From: Gammaproteobacteria bacterium
Lineage (GTDB): Bacteria; Pseudomonadota; Gammaproteobacteria; Steroidobacterales; Rariloculaceae
Direction: 5' to 3'
DNA length: 30,126 bases
Assembly: GCA_017577365.1 (NCBI GenBank)
Contig: PKRJ01000047.1
Location: 1 to 30,126 of the forward strand
Translations under genes and position numbers: made by a program
In this document: in pieces, positions 7,303 to 14,749 of the stretch
How positions within the stretch are numbered: the stretch's first letter is position 1
Layout of the letters: each line of letters opens with the position of its first letter
The notes under the pieces: model-generated
What the model was told of the DNA's origin: nothing
Seen by the model: the letters and a program-made list of their open reading frames with translations, nothing else
Databases searched by the model: none

Positions 7303-8025
7303 ATGCAGGACGCGACGAGCGACGGTAACGCGCGTCGCCTGACGCGCCGCGAAGCGGCATTCGACGTCGTCGCGGTGATCGTGCTCGTGCCGACCGCGGC
7401 GATCGGATCGGGCGTCTTGCTCGGCTTTCTCTTCGCGTCGCCGCCGCGGCTCGCCGACGTCGTGCTGGTGCAGGCGCTGCTCGTGCTCGTGGGCGTCTAT
7501 GCCCTCCTCGAACGGCGCGGCAGTCGCTTCGCCGAGATCGGCCTCGTGTCGCCGCGGGCGAACGATCCCGGTCGAGCGCTATTGGTGCTGCTCGCGGCGT
7601 TCGGGGTCAATGCGGCGTTGACGGTCGCGATCTTCGCGTGGTCGCCCGCGACCCTCGAGGAGCACCTGCAAGGCCTCGAGTCGGTCGCGCTCGGGCTCAC
7701 CGAAGGCGTACCCCTGGCCGCGACGATCGCGTTACTGCTCCTGGTCGGGTTCTACGAGGAGATCCTCGCACGCGGGCTGCTGCTCACGCGTTTGCGGCAG
7801 ATTCTAGGCGGGTATTGGCCGCCGGCGATCGTCTCGGCGTTGCTGTTCGCGCTCGGCCACTTCTATCAGGGCCTGTACGGCATGGTGCAGACCGCGCTGC
7901 TCGGGCTCGTGCTCGCCGCGTTCACGTTGCGCTGGGGCACGCTCTGGCCGGCGATCCTCGCGCACTCCGCGGTCAATATCCTCTCGGTCGTGCAGCTGCG
8001 CGAGATCGGGATTCCGGACCTGTGA
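7303..8025 (+). CDS. CPBP family intramembrane glutamic endopeptidase
   Basis: A 240-residue polytopic membrane protein of the CPBP (CAAX protease and bacteriocin-processing, formerly Abi) family. The three signature motifs are present: FYEEILARG with E152, E153 and R157; ALGHFYQG with H186; and LAHSAVN with H221 and N225. These form the glutamic-protease active site within the membrane. About six hydrophobic segments are visible, spread through the chain. Bacterial members are linked to peptide export, self-immunity or unknown processing; no peptide or bacteriocin gene is adjacent, so the substrate is unknown. ATG 7303 is the only plausible start; an upstream ATG at 7284 is in another frame and closes after 14 codons. 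Confidence 0.87.
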   Translation: MQDATSDGNARRLTRREAAFDVVAVIVLVPTAAIGSGVLLGFLFASPPRLADVVLVQALLVLVGVYALLERRGSRFAEIGLVSPRANDPGRALLVLLAAFGVNAALTVAIFAWSPATLEEHLQGLESVALGLTEGVPLAATIALLLLVGFYEEILARGLLLTRLRQILGGYWPPAIVSALLFALGHFYQGLYGMVQTALLGLVLAAFTLRWGTLWPAILAHSAVNILSVVQLREIGIPDL

Positions 8026-8028
8026 CCT

Positions 8029-9813
8029 TCATGCTCGAAGGGGCCAGACGAGCGCGATCAGCGGCACGCCGGCCACGACGATCGTGATCGAAAGCGGCAG
8101 CCCGAGTCGCCAGTAGTCGGTGAACCGGTATCCTCCCGGACCCAGGACGAGCAGATTCGACTGGTGGCCGATCGGCGTCAGGAAGTCGCATGCGGCGCCG
8201 ACGGCGACGGCGATCAGGAACGGATCGGCCGAATAGCCGAGCGTCGCGGCGAGGCTTGCGGCGATCGGCGCCATCACGAGCACGGTCGCCGCATTGTTCA
8301 AGAACGGCGTCACGAGCATCGCGACGATCATGATCAGCGCGAGCGCCGCGAGCGGCGGCAACGCGCCGGTCACGGCGGAGAGCCATGCGGCGATCAGATC
8401 GGTGCCGCCGGTCGTGCGAAGCGCGTCGCTGACGGGTATCAACGCGCCGAGCAGGATCAGAATCGGCCAATCGATGACTTCGTAGGCTTCGCGGAGACTC
8501 AACGCGCCGACGAGGAGCAGCACGACGGAAGCGCCGAAGAACGCCACCGCGACCGGCACGGCGCCGACCGCGACCAGCACCATTGCGGCCGCGAGCACGA
8601 CGATCGGCACCGGGCTTCGCCGCCCGCGGCCGAGACGCAGATCGCGCCCGGCGAGCGGCAAGCATCGCATCTCGCGCAGCGCCTCGGGCAGTTGCTCGAG
8701 ATCGCCCTGCAGCACGAGGACATCGCCGGGCCGGAGCTTCAGCGAGCGCAAACGGTGCGTGATGCGCTCGCCGCTGCGACTGACGGCGAGCAGCCTCGCC
8801 GAGTAGCGCTGCGCGAGCCGGACTTGCGCCGCCGACCGGCCGACGAGCGGCGAGTCCGGGCGCACGACGGCCTCGACGACGGCGATTTCCTCACGCATCC
8901 GCGCCTTCGCCGGCGCCTCGTCCTCGTCGGGCGCGAGCTCGAGCCGGGCTTCGGCGACGACTCGCTCCAGCGCGGTCGACTCGCCTTCGAGCAGCAACAC
9001 GTCGCCGGCGTTCAGGGTCCAGTGGTCGGACGGCGTATAGCGACGAAACCGTTCGCGGATGATCGTGGGAATCTCGACGTCGCCTTCGCCGAGAGCTTCG
9101 ATCTCGGCGACCGTCTTGCCGACGGCCGGCGAATCGTCGGGCACGGTCGCTTCGGCCGTGTAGCCTTCGTGTTCGAACGCCGCGTCCATCGATGCCGCGC
9201 CCTTGCGTCCAGACGGCAGCAGTCGATAAGTGAACGCGAGCAGAACGAGGCCCACCGCGGTGAGGCCGATGCCGACCGGGAAGAAATCGAACATCCGGAA
9301 CGGCTCTCCGGCGATATCCTCGCGCATCTCCGAGACGATGATGTTCGGCGACGTGCCGATCAGCGTCATCATCCCGCCGAGCAGAGAGCCGAACGCCATG
9401 GGCATCAAGAGATAGGCCGGCGGCGTGCCCGTGCGGCGCGCGAGCTGCAGCGCGATCGGGATCAGCATCGCGAGCGCGCCGATGTTCTTCACGAACGCGG
9501 ATAGGATCGCGACCGTTCCGGCGAGCCCCAGGACTTGCGTCGTCGGCGTCCGAAGATAGGGACCCGCGCGCCTTGCGACGAGATCGACGACGCCGGAGCG
9601 CGACACCGCCGCGCTGACGAGCAGGGCGGTCGCGACGATCACGAGAATGTCGTTGCCGAAGCCGGTGAACGCCGCGTCGGAAGGAACGATGCCGACGGCG
9701 ATCGACACGAGCAGCGCGAGCAGTGCGACGAGATCGTAACGGATTCGGCCCCAAACGAAGAGGCCCATCATCCCGATCAGGACCGCGAACGCGAGGGCTT
9801 GGTCGAGCGTCAC
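8029..9813 (-). CDS. SLC13/DASS-type anion transporter with two TrkA-C domains
   Basis: A 594-residue polytopic permease of the SLC13 (divalent anion:Na+ symporter) / ArsB-like superfamily. It contains an N-terminal half with hairpin motif GTSPNIIVSEM, two soluble TrkA-C (RCK-C) domains at about residues 210-385 (each with a VGKTV or VGRSA start and a GDVLLLEG or GDVLVLQG end), then a second membrane half with FLNNAATVLVMAP. Family members carry dicarboxylates, sulfate or similar anions; the subset with internal TrkA-C domains is often annotated as sulfate or anion permease, and the domains probably bind a nucleotide-type ligand that gates transport. The start is GTG 9813, overlapping the stop of the CBS gene as GTGA, so the two are coupled. 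The convergent CPBP gene ends 3 bases away. Confidence 0.9.
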   Translation of the reverse strand: MTLDQALAFAVLIGMMGLFVWGRIRYDLVALLALLVSIAVGIVPSDAAFTGFGNDILVIVATALLVSAAVSRSGVVDLVARRAGPYLRTPTTQVLGLAGTVAILSAFVKNIGALAMLIPIALQLARRTGTPPAYLLMPMAFGSLLGGMMTLIGTSPNIIVSEMREDIAGEPFRMFDFFPVGIGLTAVGLVLLAFTYRLLPSGRKGAASMDAAFEHEGYTAEATVPDDSPAVGKTVAEIEALGEGDVEIPTIIRERFRRYTPSDHWTLNAGDVLLLEGESTALERVVAEARLELAPDEDEAPAKARMREEIAVVEAVVRPDSPLVGRSAAQVRLAQRYSARLLAVSRSGERITHRLRSLKLRPGDVLVLQGDLEQLPEALREMRCLPLAGRDLRLGRGRRSPVPIVVLAAAMVLVAVGAVPVAVAFFGASVVLLLVGALSLREAYEVIDWPILILLGALIPVSDALRTTGGTDLIAAWLSAVTGALPPLAALALIMIVAMLVTPFLNNAATVLVMAPIAASLAATLGYSADPFLIAVAVGAACDFLTPIGHQSNLLVLGPGGYRFTDYWRLGLPLSITIVVAGVPLIALVWPLRA

Positions 9814-10361
9814 GAACCGTCTTTCGGCGCCCGCTCGCCGTCCGATGCCAGCGCATCGTCGCCGTTGCGTGCAAGCGTCTTGCGCCGATGAGGCTCGGCG
9901 AGGTCGCGCAGCGCCTCGTGCGGGAGTCTGTGCTCGAATCCGTGCCGACTGAGGTCGCTCAACGCGACGATGCCTACGAGACGGTCGTCGCGGTCGAGCA
10001 CCGGAAGTCGTCGTACCTGGCGCTCGCTCATTTGGCGGAAGGCCTGCTCGAGCGTGTCGTCCTCTCTGCAGACGAAGAGCGTGGACGACATCACTTCGCG
10101 CGCCTCGACGTCGCGCGGGTCCCGCCCGGCGACGACCGCGCGCAGAAGAATGTCACGATCGGTCAGGATGCCGTCGAGCCGCCCGTGGTCGCCGATCAGC
10201 ACCGCGCCGACGTCGTATTCCGCCATGATCGTTGCGGCTTCCTGCACCGTCGCGTCCGGCGAGACGAGCTCGATCTCACGGCTCATGACGTCGGCGACTC
10301 TCATCGCGGGCCCTCGTGCTCCTCGGCTGGGGCGCCTCCGACGCGCCTCGACGAAGAGCAT
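9810..10361 (-). CDS. Tandem CBS-domain regulatory protein
   Basis: Two CBS domains make up the protein: the first at MRVADVMSREIELVSP...GILTDRDILLR, the second at REVMSSTLFVCREDD...GIVALSDLSRHG. CBS pairs bind adenine nucleotides and switch the activity of partner proteins. I chose ATG 10361 because a near-perfect GGAGGAGG lies 5 bases before it. The alternative ATG at 10304 starts right at the domain and would remove 19 basic residues with no predicted fold. The C-terminal 35 residues are charged and probably disordered. The gene is coupled to the SLC13 transporter by a GTGA overlap, suggesting it tunes that transporter. Length is 183 residues from the called start. Confidence 0.85.
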   Translation of the reverse strand: MLFVEARRRRPSRGARGPAMRVADVMSREIELVSPDATVQEAATIMAEYDVGAVLIGDHGRLDGILTDRDILLRAVVAGRDPRDVEAREVMSSTLFVCREDDTLEQAFRQMSERQVRRLPVLDRDDRLVGIVALSDLSRHGFEHRLPHEALRDLAEPHRRKTLARNGDDALASDGERAPKDGS

Positions 10362-10434
10362 GCGAACCTCCTCCGGCGCGTGCCGGTTGCGGCAGTAATG
10401 CAACGGGCATGCCAGAAGGCACGGGCGGTGCGTG

Positions 10435-11295
10435 TCAGCGCTCCGGTCCGGTCTCGACGCCGCGCTCGGGACGCGTGATCCATTCGCTCCACGAGCCCGC
10501 GTAGAGCCGCGGCTCGTCGAATCCCGCGTGCACGAGCGCGAGCACGTTGTGCGCCGCGGTGATGCCGGAGCCACAATAGCAGACGATCTCCTGGCCTCGG
10601 CGCGCGCCGATGATCCGCTCGAACCTTTGCCGCAGCGCTTCCTTCGGCAGGAACCGCCCGTCGGCGCCGAGGTTCTCGCTCGACGGCGCGGAACGGGCTC
10701 CCGGAACGTGGCCGGCGACGGGATCGATCGGCTCGATCTCGCCGAGGAATCGCCGTCGGTCGCGCGCGTCGAGCAGGACTTGCGTCGAGCAGTCGATCGC
10801 GTCCGCTTCGATGAGCTTCGTCAGCGGCCGGCGATTCGCGTAGTCGTCGGCATCGTCGCGTGCGGCGCGCGGCTCGGGCAGGGCGGTCGTCACCGGATAT
10901 CCGGCCCCGACCCACGCTTGCCAACCGCCGTCGAGCACGGCGACGCTCTCGTGCCCGATCCAACGCATCATCCACCACATCCGCGCGGCGACCGCGCCTC
11001 CCGCGTCGTCGTAGACGACGATATCGTCGCGTGGCGAAAGGCCCCATTCGCGCACCCGTGAAAGCCACGCGTCCCGGCTCGGCAGCGGATGGCGCCCGGT
11101 GACGCCGGGAATACGCGGACCGCTGAGATCGAGATCGATATCCGCGTGCAGCGCGCCGGGGATATGACCTTCGCGCCAAGCCCTCCGGCCCACGGAAGGA
11201 TCCGCGAGCGAGAAGCGACAGTCGAAGATTCGCAAACCCGGATCGTCGAGCCTGCGCGCGATCTCGGCCGCGTCGACGAGCGTCCTGAAGCTCAT
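10435..11295 (-). CDS. Sulfurtransferase, 3-mercaptopyruvate type
   Basis: A 286-residue protein with two rhodanese domains. The C-terminal domain carries the active-site loop CGSGITA with C241, the form typical of 3-mercaptopyruvate sulfurtransferases (thiosulfate enzymes usually have CRKGVT). The N-terminal domain retains family motifs (FDCRFSLADP, HIPGALHADIDLDLSG, VYDDAGG) but lacks the catalytic cysteine, as expected. The enzyme moves sulfane sulfur from mercaptopyruvate or thiosulfate to thiol acceptors or cyanide in the cytoplasm or periplasm; no signal peptide is present. It begins 9 bases after the MBL gene, so the two are co-transcribed. The usual name in enterobacteria is SseA, but I leave the symbol blank because substrate preference is inferred from one motif. 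Confidence 0.9.
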   Translation of the reverse strand: MSFRTLVDAAEIARRLDDPGLRIFDCRFSLADPSVGRRAWREGHIPGALHADIDLDLSGPRIPGVTGRHPLPSRDAWLSRVREWGLSPRDDIVVYDDAGGAVAARMWWMMRWIGHESVAVLDGGWQAWVGAGYPVTTALPEPRAARDDADDYANRRPLTKLIEADAIDCSTQVLLDARDRRRFLGEIEPIDPVAGHVPGARSAPSSENLGADGRFLPKEALRQRFERIIGARRGQEIVCYCGSGITAAHNVLALVHAGFDEPRLYAGSWSEWITRPERGVETGPER

Positions 11296-11304
11296 CGTTC
11301 GAGC

Positions 11305-12105
11305 CTACGTGATGGGATCGAGATCGAGGCGCGCGATCCAGCCGGAAGTGCGCTCCGATGCCGCGGGATAGCGCGCGAGCACGAGCGGATCGTGCCCCGG
11401 GATCACGTGCGCCTTCGAGCTCGCGAGGCGATAGAGCGTCGCGTATCCCTCGATCAGCTCGGCCAGGTTGTAGAGCACGGGAAACGCGCGTCCGGTCTCC
11501 ATGTGCGCGTAGAAGTGCGACGCGTCGGACGCGAGCACGACGTAGCCGCGGCGCGTCATCACGCGCACGCACTGCAAGCCCTTCGTGTGTCCGCCGAGAC
11601 GATGCACCGTGATGCCGGGCGCGAGCTCCTCCGTGCCGTCGTGAAACTGCACCTGGCCCGCGAAGACGCGCTTGACCATACGCGCGACGTCGTCCGCCTC
11701 GAACGCGTGATTCAAGTGGTGATGGCACATCGATCGTCCCGTCGCATATTCCATCTCGGCGTCCTGGAGATGGAAGATCGCGTTCGGGAACAGCGCGGCG
11801 TTGCCGCAGTGATCGTAATGCATGTGCGTGATGATCACGTCGCGGACGTCGCGGTGGCCGATGCCGATGGCCTCGAGCCCTTCGTCGACCGGATGAACGA
11901 GCGTCCGGCCGCGCTTCTTCGCCATCTCGCCGTCGAAGCCGGTATCGACGACGAAGACCCGCTCGTCGCCGACGATCGCCCATACGAAATAATCGAGGGG
12001 CATATCGGACGTCTCGTGCACGTCGGAGTCGACGAAATTGCCGAACGCCTTGCGCTGAAGCTCGGCGTACTTGATCGCGTAGATCTCGTAGACCGGGACC
12101 GTCAT
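11305..12105 (-). CDS. MBL-fold hydrolase, N-acyl homoserine lactonase-like
   Basis: A 266-residue metallo-beta-lactamase-fold protein. The metal motif is THMHYDHCG (H94, H96, D98, H99). Further ligands are the histidine in LGGHTKGLQ, the aspartate in LASDASHFY and the histidine in VIPGHDP. The arrangement, and the opening residues VYEIYAIKYAE, resemble the AttM/AiiB quorum-quenching lactonase group, so hydrolysis of a lactone is the best guess; a general ester or thioester substrate remains possible. ATG 12105 was chosen because family-like sequence starts there. An in-frame ATG at 12144 would add 13 polar residues. It heads a leftward run of four genes (MBL, sulfurtransferase, CBS, SLC13). 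No luxI or luxR gene is in the window. Confidence 0.83.
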   Translation of the reverse strand: MTVPVYEIYAIKYAELQRKAFGNFVDSDVHETSDMPLDYFVWAIVGDERVFVVDTGFDGEMAKKRGRTLVHPVDEGLEAIGIGHRDVRDVIITHMHYDHCGNAALFPNAIFHLQDAEMEYATGRSMCHHHLNHAFEADDVARMVKRVFAGQVQFHDGTEELAPGITVHRLGGHTKGLQCVRVMTRRGYVVLASDASHFYAHMETGRAFPVLYNLAELIEGYATLYRLASSKAHVIPGHDPLVLARYPAASERTSGWIARLDLDPIT

Positions 12106-12284
12106 GGCGGCTTCACGCTCCGATTCCGTTGTCCGAGCCGCCATTCTCGCACGGGCCCCGACCCGATGCTCCGCCGACCGCGGCTGGCATGACCGCGGGC
12201 CGGAACGGCGGCGCCGCCCGGCCGGTCCAAGGCGCGGAAGTGTCGGCCTCCGCGAACAAATGGAGCACGCGGCCAAGGCGCCGC

Positions 12285-12290
12285 TACAAT
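12285..12290 (+). promoter_or_regulatory. Candidate -10 box (TACAAT) of the GH100-like gene
   Basis: TACAAT ends only 9 bases before the ATG at 12300. Transcription starting at the normal distance from it would begin at about 12296-12298, leaving almost no leader. No -35 of quality is seen. Confidence 0.4.
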
Positions 12291-12299
12291 CCGCGCGCG

Positions 12300-13538
12300 A
12301 TGAGGAACGCGAGCCAAGACGAAGACGTCGATCTCCTCGACGCGTGCCGAGCGCGCGCCGTCGAGCTCTTGCGGCGGAATCTCACGTCCGCGGGAGTCCG
12401 CGCGGCAACGCCGGGCGTCGAGGCCGAGCGGCGCAGCTACACGTCGGTCTTCGCGCGCGACGCGGCGATCTGCGCGCTCGGCATGGCGGTCTCGGGAGAC
12501 CCCGAGCTCGAGCGCGGCGCGGCGAGCGCCATCGAGACGCTCGCCGAGCATCAGGCGCGAAACGGGCAGATCGCGAAGTTCGTCGACCTCGAGACGCGCG
12601 AGCCGGATTTCTGGTACGTGGGCTGTATCGACTCGACGTTGTGGTGGCTCATCGCGGTCGATCGGCTCGACCGCCTCGGCACCCATCCCGGGCTCTCGAA
12701 GCGCCTTGGCGATCACGTCGAGCGGGCGCTCGACTGGCTGCTCGCGCAGGAGCATCAACGTTTCCGCTTGCTGCAGCAGAACGAGGCGAGCGATTGGGCC
12801 GACATCATGCCGCGCTCGGGCTTCGTGCTGTACACGAACGCGCTGTGGTATCTCGTGAAGCGTCTGTTCGGGCTCGAGCACGCCGCGGAGACGCGCGAGA
12901 GCTTCAACCGGCTCTTCCATCCGTTCTCCGCGCGCCCGCACGCGTACCGCCGGGGCAGGCTCCTCGCCGAGTTTCCGTTGCACGGCGCACGAGATCGCGA
13001 GCTTTATCTGAGCTACGTGAATTTCTCGTCGTTCGGAGACGAGGGCGACGTCTTCGGCAACGTGCTCGCGATCCTGTGCGGCGCCGCCGATCGCGTGCGC
13101 GAGACGATCGACGCGCTGCGCGCGGCGAAGGTCCACGAGCCGTATCCGGCGCGCGCCGTCGTGCGCCCGATCGAGCGGACGAGCGCCGCGTGGCGGCCGT
13201 ACATGGCAAGGCACGGGCAGAATCTCGCGTGGCAGTATCACAACGGCGGCGTCTGGCCGATGATCGGCGGGTTCTATATCGCGGCGCTCGCGCGTGCGGG
13301 GTATCGTGAGACCGCCGCGGCCGATCTCCTCGCGCTCGCGCGCGCCTGCGCGCTCGACGGCTGGTCGTTCGCCGAATGGCTGCACGGCCGCACGTCCGAG
13401 ACGCGCGGAATGGCGGGACAATCGTGGAACGCCGCCGCGTACCTCCTCGCCGAGCACATCGTGCGCGGCGGCGCCGACCCGCTCGACGTGGACGCGGCGC
13501 CGGGAGCACGCGTGGGCGCGGCCGCGGCCCTGGCATAA
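12300..13538 (+). CDS. GH100-like (alpha/alpha)6-barrel glycosidase
   Basis: A 412-residue protein most like glycoside hydrolase family 100 (neutral/alkaline invertases) and the related glycogen-debranching C-terminal domain. It shows the alternating helix pattern of an (alpha/alpha)6 barrel. Conserved-looking acidic motifs are SVFARDAAI (D54), IDSTLWWL (D111) and NEASDWADIMPRSG (D165, D168). A late QYHNGGVWPMIGGFY motif is typical of this clan. Likely substrates are sucrose or short alpha-glucosides; trehalose is not excluded. ATG 12300 was chosen because the reading frame before it is proline- and glycine-rich noise and a TACAAT box lies immediately upstream. No Shine-Dalgarno sequence can fit, which suggests leaderless translation. 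No signal peptide, so it should be cytoplasmic. Confidence 0.75.
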   Translation: MRNASQDEDVDLLDACRARAVELLRRNLTSAGVRAATPGVEAERRSYTSVFARDAAICALGMAVSGDPELERGAASAIETLAEHQARNGQIAKFVDLETREPDFWYVGCIDSTLWWLIAVDRLDRLGTHPGLSKRLGDHVERALDWLLAQEHQRFRLLQQNEASDWADIMPRSGFVLYTNALWYLVKRLFGLEHAAETRESFNRLFHPFSARPHAYRRGRLLAEFPLHGARDRELYLSYVNFSSFGDEGDVFGNVLAILCGAADRVRETIDALRAAKVHEPYPARAVVRPIERTSAAWRPYMARHGQNLAWQYHNGGVWPMIGGFYIAALARAGYRETAAADLLALARACALDGWSFAEWLHGRTSETRGMAGQSWNAAAYLLAEHIVRGGADPLDVDAAPGARVGAAAALA

Positions 13539-13557
13539 AGCTTGCCTTGTTCCCGCC

Positions 13558-13745
13558 CGGCTGGGCAGCGTGCCGTGATCGAGTAAGCCACGCCTGCCGG
13601 GGCTGCCCCAGTGCGTCTTCGCGAGGCCGTCTGCCGCCATGGATGGCGGCGGACGAGCCCACATGGACGTGCTCGCGGCGTGCCTCGCGAAGACGCACTG
13701 GGGGCAGCCCCAGCAAGCCCCAAAAGGTACCGGCACGTCCAGCCG
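13558..13745. repeat. Nested inverted-repeat element (about 190 bp)
   Basis: Three nested inverted repeats share one centre. Outer arms: 13558-13575 and 13731-13745, with CGGCTGG and CGTGCCG blocks pairing to CGGCACG and CCAGCCG. Middle arms: 13599-13627 and 13682-13711, 29 against 30 bases and identical apart from one extra G in the right arm. Inner hairpin: 13629-13638 and 13645-13654, 10 pairs including one G-U, with loop ATGGAT. It fills most of the gap between the GH100-like stop and the ribosome-binding site of the outer-membrane barrel gene. It could be a small palindromic or MITE-like mobile repeat, or a structured 5' leader. No target-site duplication is obvious. Confidence 0.75.
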
Positions 13746-13774
13746 CTTATCTCTTTTCGAGCAAGGAGCCATTC

Positions 13775-14326
13775 ATGCATTGCAAACGGAAGTGGATCGC
13801 GCTCTGGGGCGCGCTGGGCTTCGTCGGCACCGCCGCCGCGGACGAGAACTCCGGGCTTTATCTCGGTGCCGGCCTCGGCGATTTCTCGTCCGAGTTTCAG
13901 GACATCGGCGATGTCGACATCGATTTCGACGAGGACAGCGATGCGAAGCGCTTCTTCGCCGGCTGGCGGCTCAATCGCATCCTCGCGGTGCAGCTCGATT
14001 ACATCGACTTCGGCGATTCGTCGTCCACGTTCGAGCTCCTGTCGATCGAGTCGGACGCGAAAGGCATCGCGCCGTCGATCGTCGGCACGCTGCCGATCGG
14101 CCCGATCGAGCTCTTCGGCAAGGCGGGCTGGCTCTTCTACGATCTCGAGGTCACGGCGAACGGCGGCGAGCTGTTCGACGACAGCGGCAACGATTTCGTC
14201 TACGGCGGCGGAATCGGTCTCACCGTGCTCGGGAGGCTCGCGTTGCGCGCCGAATACGAGATCATCGAGATCAGCGAGTTCAGCGACGCGGAGGCCGCGT
14301 GGGTCACCGCCGCGTGGCGCTTCTGA
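13775..14326 (+). CDS. Small outer-membrane beta-barrel protein (OmpA/OmpW-like porin fold)
   Basis: A 183-residue exported protein. A signal peptide of about 22 residues (basic MHCKRK, hydrophobic core, cleavage after TAAA) precedes a barrel of about eight amphipathic strands. Recognisable strand pairs are GLYLGAGLGDF, RFFAGWRLNR, AVQLDYIDFG, ELFGKAGWLFYDLEV, FVYGGGIGLTV and LALRAEYEIIEI. The chain ends in WRF, the usual outer-membrane sorting phenylalanine. The first third contains a run of aspartates (DVDIDFDEDSD) likely to form an acidic loop. The family is the Omp_b-brl / OmpA-like transmembrane domain; no peptidoglycan-binding domain follows. ATG 13775 has AAGGAG 6 bases upstream. Function unknown. 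Confidence 0.85.
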   Translation: MHCKRKWIALWGALGFVGTAAADENSGLYLGAGLGDFSSEFQDIGDVDIDFDEDSDAKRFFAGWRLNRILAVQLDYIDFGDSSSTFELLSIESDAKGIAPSIVGTLPIGPIELFGKAGWLFYDLEVTANGGELFDDSGNDFVYGGGIGLTVLGRLALRAEYEIIEISEFSDAEAAWVTAAWRF

Positions 14327-14340
14327 GGCGGGTTCCCGCC
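14327..14340 (+). terminator. Compact hairpin after the barrel gene
   Basis: A 5-bp GC stem (GGCGG / CCGCC, loop GTTC) begins immediately after the barrel gene's TGA. It is followed by a pyrimidine-rich stretch (ACTCTCTTTCC). The U content is low, so termination efficiency is uncertain. Confidence 0.35.
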
Positions 14341-14357
14341 CGAATCACTCTCTTTCC

Positions 14358-14386
14358 TTGACGGCGGGGGAATTTGCGCCTATTAA
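14358..14386 (+). promoter_or_regulatory. Sigma70-type promoter for the five-gene block
   Basis: TTGACG (14358-14363) and TATTAA (14381-14386) are separated by exactly 17 bases. This is the best-formed -35/-10 pair in the window. Transcription would start at about 14392-14394, roughly 96 bases before the first gene (ATG 14489). An inverted repeat overlaps it (see the operator entry). Confidence 0.6.
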
Positions 14387-14405
14387 GTCGCGGCGCAATT
14401 CCCCC
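14366..14405. promoter_or_regulatory. Operator-like dyad over the promoter
   Basis: The left arm (14366-14380, GGGGGAATTTGCGCC) and right arm (14392-14405, complementary to GGGGGAATTGCGCC) differ by one T and are separated by 11 bases that contain the -10 box. The left arm fills the promoter spacer and the right arm sits at the predicted start of transcription. A dimeric repressor or a remodelling activator bound here would control RNA polymerase directly. Alternatively only the right half is transcribed and the symmetry is chance, which is unlikely for arms of 14-15 bases. Confidence 0.6.
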
Positions 14406-14488
14406 GTCGCGTCGCGAATAGATCCTCCAAACGGCCGGCCTTGCGGCGGCGGAATTGCGGTTCTGCACCAGCGCGAGGTACGCAGCTC

Positions 14489-14737
14489 ATGTGGGAAATG
14501 GGGGCGTCCGCGGATCCGGCCGCGGCGGTCACACTGTTGATCTTGTCTTTTCTCTGCTTCATCGCCGGCGCGGTCTTTCGCCGTTGGCCCGACAAAGTCG
14601 GCGACCTCGTCGGCACGATCGACGGCTCCGTTTGGTGGATGCCGAGGGAGATGCACCTCTCCATGATCACGACGAGCTCGTGGGCGCTGACGATCCTGTC
14701 GCTGGCCGCGTTGTTGGCAGCGGCGGCCATCCTGTGA
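14489..14737 (+). CDS. Small two-helix membrane protein, function unknown
   Basis: An 82-residue frame with two hydrophobic segments: about residues 11-28 (AAVTLLILSFLCFIAGAV) and 62-82 (WALTILSLAALLAAAAIL). They are joined by a polar loop of about 35 residues with tryptophans and charged residues (RRWPDKVGD, GSVWWMPREMH). ATG 14489 is preceded by GAGG at a distance of about 10 bases; an upstream in-frame ATG at 14441 would add 16 polar residues and lies in sequence without a good ribosome site. It is the first gene after the promoter-dyad at 14358-14405 and ends 12 bases before the DNA glycosylase gene. I do not recognise the family. Confidence 0.6.
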   Translation: MWEMGASADPAAAVTLLILSFLCFIAGAVFRRWPDKVGDLVGTIDGSVWWMPREMHLSMITTSSWALTILSLAALLAAAAIL

Positions 14738-14749
14738 AACCCTTCGAGG

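Noticed and set aside
8164..9504. A 446-codon plus-strand frame within the SLC13 gene
   Set aside because: Arginine/glutamate/aspartate repeats with no fold; shadow of the transporter.
14366..14405. The dyad as an intrinsic terminator of the barrel gene
   Set aside because: No T tract follows, and the arms coincide with a well-spaced -35/-10 pair, so an operator is the simpler reading.
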